A program made the position numbers and the translations under genes. Under the pieces are notes generated by a model. That model saw only the letters and a list, made by a program, of their open reading frames with translations, searched no databases and was not told the DNA's origin. A stretch of 64,000 nucleotides of DNA from a virus: positions 1 to 64,000 of IMG/VR virus record IMGVR_UViG_3300044982_000128; one strand, 5' to 3'. Shown piece by piece: positions 43,334 to 49,213 of the stretch. How positions within the stretch are numbered: position 1 is the stretch's first letter; every line of letters starts with the position of its first letter.

Positions 43334-43443
43334 GTAAGACTTACAAGGCCACTTCTCGCGCGAGTAGGGCGCTAACACGTCACTGCCAATATTTCAGACA
43401 GTCCATTGCATAGTCCTTTCCCAAGTGGCCTTGTAAATCTTAC
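43334..43443 (-). promoter_or_regulatory. Long hairpin leader with mini-ORF
   Basis: The arms 43334-43354 and 43423-43443 are inverted copies of 21 bases with one mismatch, separated by 68 bases. They fall in the 5-prime leader of the leftward operon that starts at 43298. Inside is an 8-codon ORF (43406-43380, product MDCLKYWQ) with AAAGGA seven bases before its ATG. No T run follows, so it is not a simple terminator. It may be an attenuator, an RNase III site or an ncRNA. Confidence 0.6.
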
Positions 43444-43450
43444 TGTTTAA

Positions 43451-43479
43451 ATCTTCTTACAATTCCATTTTCTTGTCAA
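43451..43479 (-). promoter_or_regulatory. Candidate promoter for the leader operon
   Basis: TTGACA at 43479-43474, followed by a spacer ending in GGAATTGTAA. The -10 is unclear (GAAGAT or GATTTA). It shares TTGACAAGA..GGAA.TGTAA with the element at 45469-45497. Confidence 0.5.
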
Positions 43480-43488
43480 TACTCTATT

Positions 43489-43517
43489 TTGACAAAAGTC
43501 CACTTTTCCACTATCTT
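43489..43517 (+). promoter_or_regulatory. Strong promoter for a leaderless gene
   Basis: TTGACA (43489-43494), a 17-base spacer and TATCTT (43512-43517). The ATG of the gene lies at 43525, seven bases after the -10, so transcription would start at or next to the start codon. Confidence 0.7.
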
Positions 43518-43524
43518 TCCCACA

Positions 43525-43920
43525 ATGCCCGCATCCGTTCATCCGACTCGCAAACCGGCAAGCGCTAAAGCACAAGCGCGTATCGGCGTGTTGCGAGCTA
43601 GTAAAAAGGATCCTGTTGAGCTGACTTGGGAGCAACAAAAGGTTGCTGACCAGTGGTACTGGAAGTTTTGCCAGCGCTGGGGGAATGACTTGCCAGTGTG
43701 GCGCTGTGCGATTCTTAAGGGAGTAGCTCGGAGATTGGCTGTAAAGCCTGTACCGGTCGGGTTTGGTCGGTCCCTGCTTAATCATCGGGGTGCGAACGCT
43801 CTCGCTCGCCGATGCCGTGCACAAGGCGTACAGCATCCCCGTATCGTTGCAATGCGCCGCGGGCAGGAATGGAAACGGGCAGGACGGTCTAAATTACCCA
43901 CCTGCCAGCTTCCGGTCTAG
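43525..43920 (+). CDS. Basic protein from a leaderless promoter, unknown
   Basis: A 131-residue very basic protein (many Arg/Lys, tryptophans in the first half: WEQQKVADQWYWKFCQRWG). No Shine-Dalgarno is present; the promoter ends seven bases before the ATG. Its end overlaps the opposing gene. Perhaps an early DNA-binding or host-takeover protein; inferred from position only. Confidence 0.6.
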   Translation: MPASVHPTRKPASAKAQARIGVLRASKKDPVELTWEQQKVADQWYWKFCQRWGNDLPVWRCAILKGVARRLAVKPVPVGFGRSLLNHRGANALARRCRAQGVQHPRIVAMRRGQEWKRAGRSKLPTCQLPV

Positions 43921-44149
43921 TGCTCTTTACTCGCCACGGTCTGAACACTTCCCGTCCGTCTACCTTTTCATACTCATCGGATGCATAACCGTTGCGTTTC
44001 ATCCACGGGTAAAGTTCCGCAAGGCTAGGAAAAGCTGGCGAAATTGAACGCTCTTTTCCGTTTTCATATTGACTGAGAAACGTTGCGGTATCGCCTGTTT
44101 CAGGTACGGTGCACTGGACCTTAATGTAAAATTCGCCATTTTGCTTCAT
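43889..44149 (-). CDS. Unknown small protein
   Basis: An 86-residue protein, MKQNGEFYIKVQCTVPETGD and ELYPWMKRNGYASDEYEKVD. The pattern suggests a small alpha/beta domain. Overlaps the convergent plus-strand gene by 32 bases. Confidence 0.6.
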   Translation of the reverse strand: MKQNGEFYIKVQCTVPETGDTATFLSQYENGKERSISPAFPSLAELYPWMKRNGYASDEYEKVDGREVFRPWRVKSTRPEAGRWVI

Positions 44150-44207
44150 TGGGTCATCTCTCTTTCGCTTCGGTTAAACCTGCGTAAACGAGTCCATGTT
44201 TTATTCT

Positions 44208-44237
44208 CATTTCGATAGTTCGATAACCATCGAAATG
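44208..44237. promoter_or_regulatory. Perfect 9-bp inverted repeat in an intergenic gap
   Basis: CATTTCGAT and ATCGAAATG, 12 bases apart, with a TCGATA direct repeat inside. Lies in the 112-base gap between two minus-strand genes. A possible operator for the gene starting at 44149. Confidence 0.4.
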
Positions 44238-44261
44238 ATAATGTGTCTTAAATCTTTCAAA

Positions 44262-44657
44262 CTACGCGACTTGCTCTCGATTCAGTTCCAAGCGCTGCAG
44301 TTCGACCGCGTGAAAGTACAGTGTCTGAAACTTGCCAGTGACCGATTGCGAGTCGAAGGAATGGCCCTCGTACGCGCGTGCGACGTCTGCTAGGTAAAAG
44401 CATTTGACCGTCTTGTTGCCATTCGTCCGGCTATCGAATGTTTCCATGATGACCGCATCACGCATGCGCGGAGAGAACGCCAGTTGCCAGACCCATGAGT
44501 CGCCCTCGTGATAGACGGATCCGACTCGGGTCAACTCTCCCCACTTGCCGGGCCCGCGTGCGATTGCAGTCAGAATGAAATGGTAGGCGAGCCGCTCACG
44601 TTCCGCTTGATTTTTGACGTCGACTACAGCTTGGTGTGCCGCAGAAAGCTTTCGCAT
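44262..44657 (-). CDS. Unknown protein
   Basis: A 131-residue alpha/beta protein. GGAGGATATT precedes the ATG. LAYHFILTAIARGPGKWGEL suggests a folded N-terminal domain. It overlaps the end of its upstream neighbour by 62 bases, more than usual here. No family recognised. Confidence 0.6.
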   Translation of the reverse strand: MRKLSAAHQAVVDVKNQAERERLAYHFILTAIARGPGKWGELTRVGSVYHEGDSWVWQLAFSPRMRDAVIMETFDSRTNGNKTVKCFYLADVARAYEGHSFDSQSVTGKFQTLYFHAVELQRLELNREQVA

Positions 44658-44949
44658 AATATCCTCCGCTCTCCGACTTTCTCATCCTAGGCTTGAGACT
44701 AGGCAACGGTGCGTTACGGCCGTACAGCCAATTCAGGGATTGAATAGCGGCGAATAGTTCCGCGCGCGTCAATCGGCCGTGTTCCGGCGAGAGACCGTTA
44801 GCTACATGGTTCATCGGATTCCGCGCGTTTTCCAGCTCCGCCCACTTGCGCGCGGTCGCTCGAGACGGGGTAATCTCGGAGCTGGTGTTTATGCCCCATT
44901 GCGTTACGCCTTGATAGCTTCCCTTGCGAACTACCTTTGAGAGTGTCAT
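44596..44949 (-). CDS. Unknown protein with helical core
   Basis: A 117-residue protein; SRATARKWAELENARNPMNH and TRAELFAAIQSLNWLYGRN. The C-terminal 20 residues lie in the overlap with the next gene and may be an unselected tail. ATGA overlap upstream. Confidence 0.55.
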   Translation of the reverse strand: MTLSKVVRKGSYQGVTQWGINTSSEITPSRATARKWAELENARNPMNHVANGLSPEHGRLTRAELFAAIQSLNWLYGRNAPLPSLKPRMRKSESGGYYAKAFCGTPSCSRRQKSSGT

Positions 44950-45227
44950 AGCAGACTCCGAATGAAATTACATGCGTCTTGACCGTATTTGCGTACGATC
45001 GCCTCTGCTGTGCTTTCGTTTTCGTTTGGTTTGATGAATTCATCAAACTTGATTACGTCGAGTTTTAGCAAGCCTTCCCAGTAGTCTTCAAGTTTTACAC
45101 CGAATACGCTGCGGAAACGTTCGGCGTCTTCAGTGCGGGGTGGAGAGGATTTGATCATGCGCTCGGTTAAGAATCGTTGTGCGATTGGTAGACGTTCGGC
45201 TGCTGTGCGGGGTAGTTTGTAAGTCAT
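44946..45227 (-). CDS. Unknown acidic protein
   Basis: A 93-residue protein, ATGA overlap with its upstream neighbour. FRSVFGVKLEDYWEGLLKLD is a hydrophobic-charged helix. No family recognised. Confidence 0.6.
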   Translation of the reverse strand: MTYKLPRTAAERLPIAQRFLTERMIKSSPPRTEDAERFRSVFGVKLEDYWEGLLKLDVIKFDEFIKPNENESTAEAIVRKYGQDACNFIRSLL

Positions 45228-45448
45228 GACATCACCGTCTCAGCAGCACATTTCACGGCATCGATCAGACTTGGGCGCGGTTTGCTCAGGTCAACGTGAG
45301 AGAAGGACCCATCTAATCCGCCCTTCCATTCTGTAGGCTCACTGATTACCTTGAACCAATTACGTCCTGCTTTCGGGTTCCATACTTTGCGAACTACCGC
45401 CTTTGGGTACTTCGCTCTTACGATACTTATAGCTTCGGAATGAGTCAT
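45224..45448 (-). CDS. Unknown small protein, first of operon
   Basis: A 74-residue protein; SEAISIVRAKYPKAVVRKVW then short strands. AGGTGAGCCG before the ATG. Directly behind the promoter at 45469-45497. No family recognised. Confidence 0.6.
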   Translation of the reverse strand: MTHSEAISIVRAKYPKAVVRKVWNPKAGRNWFKVISEPTEWKGGLDGSFSHVDLSKPRPSLIDAVKCAAETVMS

Positions 45449-45468
45449 CGGCTCACCTCGCATTCATA

Positions 45469-45497
45469 ACCCTATTACAGTTCCTCTCTCTTGTCAA
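45469..45497 (-). promoter_or_regulatory. Minus-strand promoter
   Basis: TTGACA (45497-45492), 17 bases, TAGGGT (45474-45469) then TATGA. It would drive the genes from 45448 leftward. Shares its spacer ending (CTGTAA) with the other phage promoter elements. Confidence 0.65.
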
Positions 45498-45850
45498 TAG
45501 GCCCTTACAATCTTTTTTGACTCGCCTTGTCTATCTGGCGTACACCCATAGCGAACGTGAGCCAGATCGGGCAATCGCGTCCAACTAAAGCGGGATTCCT
45601 TCACCTTGACACGGATGGGGGAGTTCCTAAGAATCTAGATGGACAATCGGACGCGCACCAGCTCGCCGGCGCCAGTGTCGACGTCCGAATACCCCCTATG
45701 GAGTCCCCACTCTGGAAAGTCGAGCCCCCTCTCGCCGGCCGGATACGGGGCTCTCTTCTCCTTCTAAGAGGGCATACAAAATATTCAAAATTTTCTAGGT
45801 TGCAAACAAACCAAGTTGTGTTACGGTGGTTCTCGGAAAGGAAAACAACA
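45498..45850. other. Divergent intergenic region
   Basis: About 350 bases with no supported gene. The only open frame is the upstream extension of the 186-residue gene and lacks a Shine-Dalgarno. It holds a GC-rich hairpin (GAGCCCC/GGGGCTC near 45720-45755, no T run) and a weak promoter, TTGCAA-16 bases-TACGGT, shortly before the plus-strand gene. Confidence 0.5.
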
Positions 45851-46411
45851 ATGAGGATCACTATCACTGAAGCCTTGCAGGAAATCAAGACTCTGGTCGC
45901 CCGCATCCAGAAAAAGCGGGAGTCGGTCAAACCATATCTATTGAGAGATAGCCGTATTAAAGATCCTTTCGATAAGGACGGTGGCGTGGAAAAGTTCATT
46001 CGTGAGGAGAGGCAGTCTATCGGCGATCTGGAGGCCCGGATCATTACTATTCGGACTCAGATTCAAACATCAAATCTCGCCTCGGCTTTAGCTATTGGGG
46101 AAACGACTCGCTCGGTTGCTGAGTGGCTCACCTGGCGCCGGGAAATCTCCAAAGGTCAGAAGGAGTTTCTGCAGGTGATCTGGCAGTCTATCCAGGCCAC
46201 CCGGCAGCAGGTTCAGCAGAAGGGAGGCCGGGTGGTGGCAAACGTGGCCGTGTCCACATCTGTCGCTTACACCCAGGACACTCCTCCGGAGGTCTTAGTG
46301 GGAGTTGACGAACAGGGTTTACTCAAGGAGATCGAGGCGATGGAAGAGACTCTTGGCGTGCTTGACGGTCGTTTGAGTCTCTTCAACGCAACTACCACAA
46401 TCGAAATTTAA
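45851..46411 (+). CDS. Coiled-coil early protein
   Basis: A 186-residue charged helical protein: MRITITEALQEIKTLVARIQ, then helices with KDGGVEKFIREERQSIGDLE. AAAGGA is nine bases before the ATG. It recalls DIP1984-type helical phage/host proteins, but this is uncertain. A tRNA gene follows. Confidence 0.6.
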   Translation: MRITITEALQEIKTLVARIQKKRESVKPYLLRDSRIKDPFDKDGGVEKFIREERQSIGDLEARIITIRTQIQTSNLASALAIGETTRSVAEWLTWRREISKGQKEFLQVIWQSIQATRQQVQQKGGRVVANVAVSTSVAYTQDTPPEVLVGVDEQGLLKEIEAMEETLGVLDGRLSLFNATTTIEI

Positions 46412-46457
46412 TCGGTATTCCGCTTTCGGTAGCGAAATGGGATAACAATGAGGATTT

Positions 46458-46530
46458 GTCAAACTAGCTCAATTGGTAGAGCGGTCGATTTTCAATCGAC
46501 AGGTAACAGGTTCGATTCCTGTGCTTGACT
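46458..46530 (+). tRNA. tRNA-Glu (anticodon TTC)
   Basis: The acceptor stem pairs GTCAAAC (46458-46464) with GCTTGAC (46523-46529), one A-C mismatch. D arm GCTC/GAGC, anticodon stem GTCGA/TCGAC around TTTTCAA with anticodon TTC at 46491-46493, T arm ACAGG/CCTGT. CCA is not encoded, and the discriminator base is T, which is unusual for tRNA-Glu. It would read GAA/GAG codons. Confidence 0.85.
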
Positions 46531-46615
46531 GTCTCGCTAGAGACTTTGATGAAGAAGCTGAAAGTTAAATTCTGAAAGCTGCTTTGCTCAAGTCTGAACA
46601 CTGAAAGAGAACAAG

Positions 46616-46720
46616 ATGCTCAAAACCCTTCGTAAACCCGGCGGCGCTGGAGACAGAGCCGATGTCCTTCCTCAAAGGGGCATTCTCAGGGTGAAGGCAG
46701 CAACTTGGAAGCGGAAATGA
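46616..46720 (+). CDS. Possible small basic protein (34 aa)
   Basis: A 34-codon frame, MLKTLRKPGGAGDRADVLPQ, very basic. AGAGAA precedes the ATG. It lies between the tRNA and the next gene. No supporting family, so only tentative. Confidence 0.35.
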   Translation: MLKTLRKPGGAGDRADVLPQRGILRVKAATWKRK

Positions 46721-46747
46721 TTGAATCGGAAGGAAGGCTGTTCTCGC

Positions 46748-47119
46748 GTGGAAACCAAAACTAAAAAATGGAAGTTCGCAGGCAGCCTGCCTCCGGTTCT
46801 CATCATGAGCACCGGTCACTATCCGCTGGCCGGCGGGGCCGAACCGGGATTCGACATCTCAAAAATGCAGCTGGACGATCGCATTCTGATGAAGCAGGTT
46901 TTCTACACTACGCCAAAGCGGATTCACGGCTTGCTCCATTATGAAAGCCCGACCCAACTCTTTTTTGTCGGCTACGATTGTGTCTTGTGCGGCGAGGTTT
47001 TCCTGGTGCCGGATTCTGTCAACAACATACGATCTTTAACAGATGCGATGGAGCACGGATGCACGGCGTCGCCCGCCGACAGCATTGCCTACTACAAGCA
47101 CACGGAGCCCAAGCCGTGA
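46748..47119 (+). CDS. Unknown protein with zinc pair
   Basis: A 123-residue protein from a GTG, with AAGGAAGG about 12 bases before it. A central CVLCGEVF and later Cys/His suggest a zinc site. First of a chain of overlapping small genes. Confidence 0.55.
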   Translation: METKTKKWKFAGSLPPVLIMSTGHYPLAGGAEPGFDISKMQLDDRILMKQVFYTTPKRIHGLLHYESPTQLFFVGYDCVLCGEVFLVPDSVNNIRSLTDAMEHGCTASPADSIAYYKHTEPKP

Positions 47120-47292
47120 CCCTCAAGATCTTCCACAAACTCGTCTGCCTCATAAAAGGCCACTCGAAGACCCAAGAGCCCATGGTCTTCTTCCGTTCCT
47201 GGGATTCCCTTCACGAGATCGGTTCTCTCCACTGCAGGCGCTGCGGTGCGATGCTTGGTGAGTACCGAAGGAACATATCGGAGCCAATATGA
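47116..47292 (+). CDS. Small zinc-binding protein
   Basis: A 58-residue protein from a GTG overlapping the previous TGA. KLVCLIKGH and GSLHCRRCGAML give a Cys/His set. Role unknown. Confidence 0.6.
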   Translation: MTLKIFHKLVCLIKGHSKTQEPMVFFRSWDSLHEIGSLHCRRCGAMLGEYRRNISEPI

Positions 47293-47420
47293 CCCCAGAA
47301 ACTCTGCACGCCCCACACGGAGCCCAGACTTACACCTGCCCCAAGTGCCACCAAACTTTCGCCGCGCTTTTTCTTTTCAACCGCCACGCCAGAGAAGTGC
47401 ACGGAGATCGTAAGATATGA
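47289..47420 (+). CDS. Single C2H2 zinc-finger protein (43 aa)
   Basis: YTCPKCHQTFAALFLFNRHA followed by REVHG is a textbook C2H2 finger (C-x2-C-x12-H-x4-H). ATGA overlap with the previous gene and overlap with the next. Possible DNA- or protein-binding adaptor. Confidence 0.65.
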   Translation: MTPETLHAPHGAQTYTCPKCHQTFAALFLFNRHAREVHGDRKI

Positions 47421-47530
47421 CCCGCCTTTTTCATTTCGTCTGCTGGATCCGCACCGGCCATGAGTGGGTCGGAAACTTCGATCATATGTTCTGTTTCTGG
47501 TGTGGCAGACCGAGAAAGGCCTCTCGATGA
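47417..47530 (+). CDS. Small Cys/Trp-rich protein (37 aa)
   Basis: MTRLFHFVCWIRTGHEWVGN then FCFWCGRPRKASR. The ATG overlaps the zinc-finger stop. Ends in KASR, which is inside junction repeat C1. Confidence 0.55.
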   Translation: MTRLFHFVCWIRTGHEWVGNFDHMFCFWCGRPRKASR

Positions 47531-47533
47531 GCA
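47514..47533. repeat. Junction direct repeat C1
   Basis: Twenty bases (GAAAGGCCTCTCGATGAGCA) identical to 47885-47904. The repeat includes the end of one gene and the ATGA start of the next. Confidence 0.9.
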
Positions 47534-47901
47534 AGATTGTGATTCCTGGGGGAATGCGGGAAGCAGTCAACAAGGATGTTCAGCAAGCACCTTGGCTGGA
47601 TGATGGATTCCTTTTGTCGGTGCTCGAAGCTGCGCTGCGTTGGTTGAGCGAGAATCCTGTTGTGCCAAATCGCATACAGATGCAGGACGTTGAGGCTGCG
47701 GCTCATCACGAGCCCTTACACACAACGAAATGGTTGAGCGATATTTTGGTGGAATGGCAGCGTCGCATGTTCCTCGCTCCTGAGCCGAAGATACCTGAGG
47801 GGATCCAGGATTTGCTTTACGATCCCAAGGACGGCCCTACAAAAATGGGTCGCAACGATGCTATTCTTGAGGCCTTCTTCCGGGGAAAGGCCTCTCGATG
47901 A
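47527..47901 (+). CDS. Unknown protein flanked by junction repeats
   Basis: A 124-residue helical protein, MSKIVIPGGMREAVNKDVQQ. Its C-terminus (RGKASR) matches that of the preceding gene (PRKASR), because both lie in the 20-base repeat. This looks like a cassette inserted between two genes while the stop/start overlap was kept. Function unknown. Confidence 0.65.
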   Translation: MSKIVIPGGMREAVNKDVQQAPWLDDGFLLSVLEAALRWLSENPVVPNRIQMQDVEAAAHHEPLHTTKWLSDILVEWQRRMFLAPEPKIPEGIQDLLYDPKDGPTKMGRNDAILEAFFRGKASR

Positions 47902-47904
47902 GCA
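47885..47904. repeat. Junction direct repeat C2
   Basis: Second exact copy of the 20-base repeat, at the end of the 124-residue gene. Confidence 0.9.
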
Positions 47905-48131
47905 CGAAGCGCCGCGGCAACCCCAACTGGGGCCGGTCTGTCGATCAGATGCCCATCATGCCCGTTTCACCTTCCGGCTGGGACATGCTTCTCTACCGGC
48001 TTAACCTGAGTCCGGACAAGGCGCTCAGTAATCCGCAGGTCAGGGATTATATCCTCAAGCACCATCGCAATCGATTCGTCCCCGAGAAGGTTCTCGAACA
48101 TTTTTCGCTTGATACCCGCTTCTTCGATTGA
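47898..48131 (+). CDS. Unknown small protein
   Basis: A 77-residue basic protein, MSTKRRGNPNWGRSVDQMPI, then a helix (GWDMLLYRLNLSPDKALSNP) and YILKHHRNRFVPEKVLEHFS. ATGA overlap in repeat C2. No family recognised. Confidence 0.65.
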   Translation: MSTKRRGNPNWGRSVDQMPIMPVSPSGWDMLLYRLNLSPDKALSNPQVRDYILKHHRNRFVPEKVLEHFSLDTRFFD

Positions 48132-48190
48132 TCAAATCAACTCACCCGTCTTTCACGAATTCAGTGTACGATTCTCAGTGGAGTCCAAAC

Positions 48191-48733
48191 ATGGCTCATG
48201 ATCGTTACCTTCTCGAACTGCTCGACACCTGCCTCAAGACGATCGAGCGCCAGACCAGGCGCCTGGACCACGAGGCTCAGGAAGATCGTGAGACCCTCCG
48301 CCTGATTCAGCACGAGCTACACACCATCGCAGAAGAGCTTCAGTCCCCTCCCACTCTGCCTCCCCCGCCGCCCTCAAACCTCGCAACCAGCATCAGTTTC
48401 AAGGAGACCTCTATGCTTCCGACCACAGGTGGCAACACCCTTGTCTACACCGGCACTCTGGCCCCCGCGGGTTCAGTATTTGCGCCGGACGCAACCTTCA
48501 CTGTTTCAAGCAACGATCCGGCTGTCCTGCCCACCGTGGACGCGACCGGCTTGATCGTCACCGTTCCGCTGCCTACCGGCTGGGTGGAGTCGACGACCAC
48601 TCCTCTGGCCATCGCCTACACATCCGCGAGTATTAGTACTGGCCAGACGTTGACTGCGACGATTACACCGAGCGCGCCGCCTCCGCCTCCCCCGGTCTTG
48701 GCAACAAGCATCGGTTTCACACAAACGACCTAG
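48191..48733 (+). CDS. Coiled-coil plus Ig-like protein
   Basis: A 180-residue protein. The ATG at 48191 has GGAG upstream. Residues 1-50 are a helical coil (RYLLELLDTCLKTIERQTRR), then a Pro-rich hinge, then an Ig-like beta domain (LVYTGTLAPAGSVFAPDATF). LATSISF and LATSIGF mark the ends of the domain after poly-Pro. Possibly a surface or decoration protein; stops eight bases before the tmRNA. Confidence 0.6.
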   Translation: MAHDRYLLELLDTCLKTIERQTRRLDHEAQEDRETLRLIQHELHTIAEELQSPPTLPPPPPSNLATSISFKETSMLPTTGGNTLVYTGTLAPAGSVFAPDATFTVSSNDPAVLPTVDATGLIVTVPLPTGWVESTTTPLAIAYTSASISTGQTLTATITPSAPPPPPPVLATSIGFTQTT

Positions 48734-48740
48734 TTCTCCC

Positions 48741-49150
48741 TGCAGCGGCGCAAGTCTGACGCATGGACACCGTCGCTGCAAACGGTTCTCGGACCTAAAC
48801 CGAGTGGTGGAGGGACGGTCACCACGATGCCCCCAAGTTAAGCATGTCAACGCTGTAGGGAAGTGATTTCGGACGCGGGTTCGATTCCCGCCATGTCCAC
48901 CAACAAGCCCTTGCTGCGCGGGGCGGCTATTGATACGTCAATCCGTGATGCAGAGTTCAAGGGCTTGTTTGTGGGCATGCCAAGGTTTCGACGGAATCAG
49001 CGAACTCCAGTTTCATGCCGGGATTGATGCTCACCGTAACGAGAATCAAACTGCAACTGCGGAACCTTTCGCATTGCCGATGGCTGCCTAAGAAACAACC
49101 ATCCGAGGTTTGGCCGCGTTCCTTGTCAAAGAATACGCGGTAAAGGAAAG
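48741..49150 (+). ncRNA. ssrA: Circularly permuted two-piece tmRNA
   Basis: Acceptor piece first: 48741-48902, ending GCGGGTTCGATTCCCGC (T arm, 48875-48891) and ACCA (48899-48902). Coding piece second: about 48973-49150, with the tmRNA hallmark AAGGTTTCGACGG (48982-48994). GGGCATG (48973-48979) pairs with CATGTCC (48892-48898), one G-U, making the acceptor stem. A second helix joins CAGCG (48998-49002) to CGCTG (48851-48855) and CATGC (49014-49018) to GCATG (48842-48846). H-type pseudoknots are visible in both pieces. The tag frame is GAG at 49041 to TAA at 49089-49091 (ENQTATAEPFALPMAA). Between the pieces, 48903-48913 and 48958-48968 form an 11-bp stem that should be removed by processing. 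A terminator follows. Confidence 0.9.
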
Positions 49151-49177
49151 GGCTCCAGCTTCGGCTGGGGCCTTTTT
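49151..49177 (+). terminator. Rho-independent terminator after the tmRNA
   Basis: GGCTCCAGC (49151-49159), TTCG loop, GCTGGGGCC (49164-49172), then TTTTT (49173-49177). Confidence 0.9.
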
Positions 49178-49178
49178 G

Positions 49179-49207
49179 TTGACAATACATTCCAATCGTG
49201 ACATGAT
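49179..49207 (+). promoter_or_regulatory. Promoter for a leaderless HTH gene
   Basis: TTGACA (49179-49184), a 17-base spacer and CATGAT (49202-49207). The ATG of the HTH gene follows six bases later, so the transcript probably has no leader. Same architecture as the promoter at 43489-43517. Confidence 0.7.
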
Positions 49208-49213
49208 TAATCC

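Noticed and set aside
43525-43550. Shine-Dalgarno-led start for the gene at 43525
   Set aside because: No purine-rich site lies upstream; the promoter leaves no room for a leader.
45720-45755. GAGCCCC/GGGGCTC hairpin as a terminator
   Set aside because: No T run follows on either strand, and the loop is long.
45527-45850. Upstream extension of the 186-residue gene to 294 residues
   Set aside because: The extension has no start signal and poor protein character; AAAGGA and an ATG mark the start at 45851.
48506-48850. Minus-strand frame across the tmRNA
   Set aside because: It overlaps the structured RNA and the Ig-like gene; Arg-rich and without motif.
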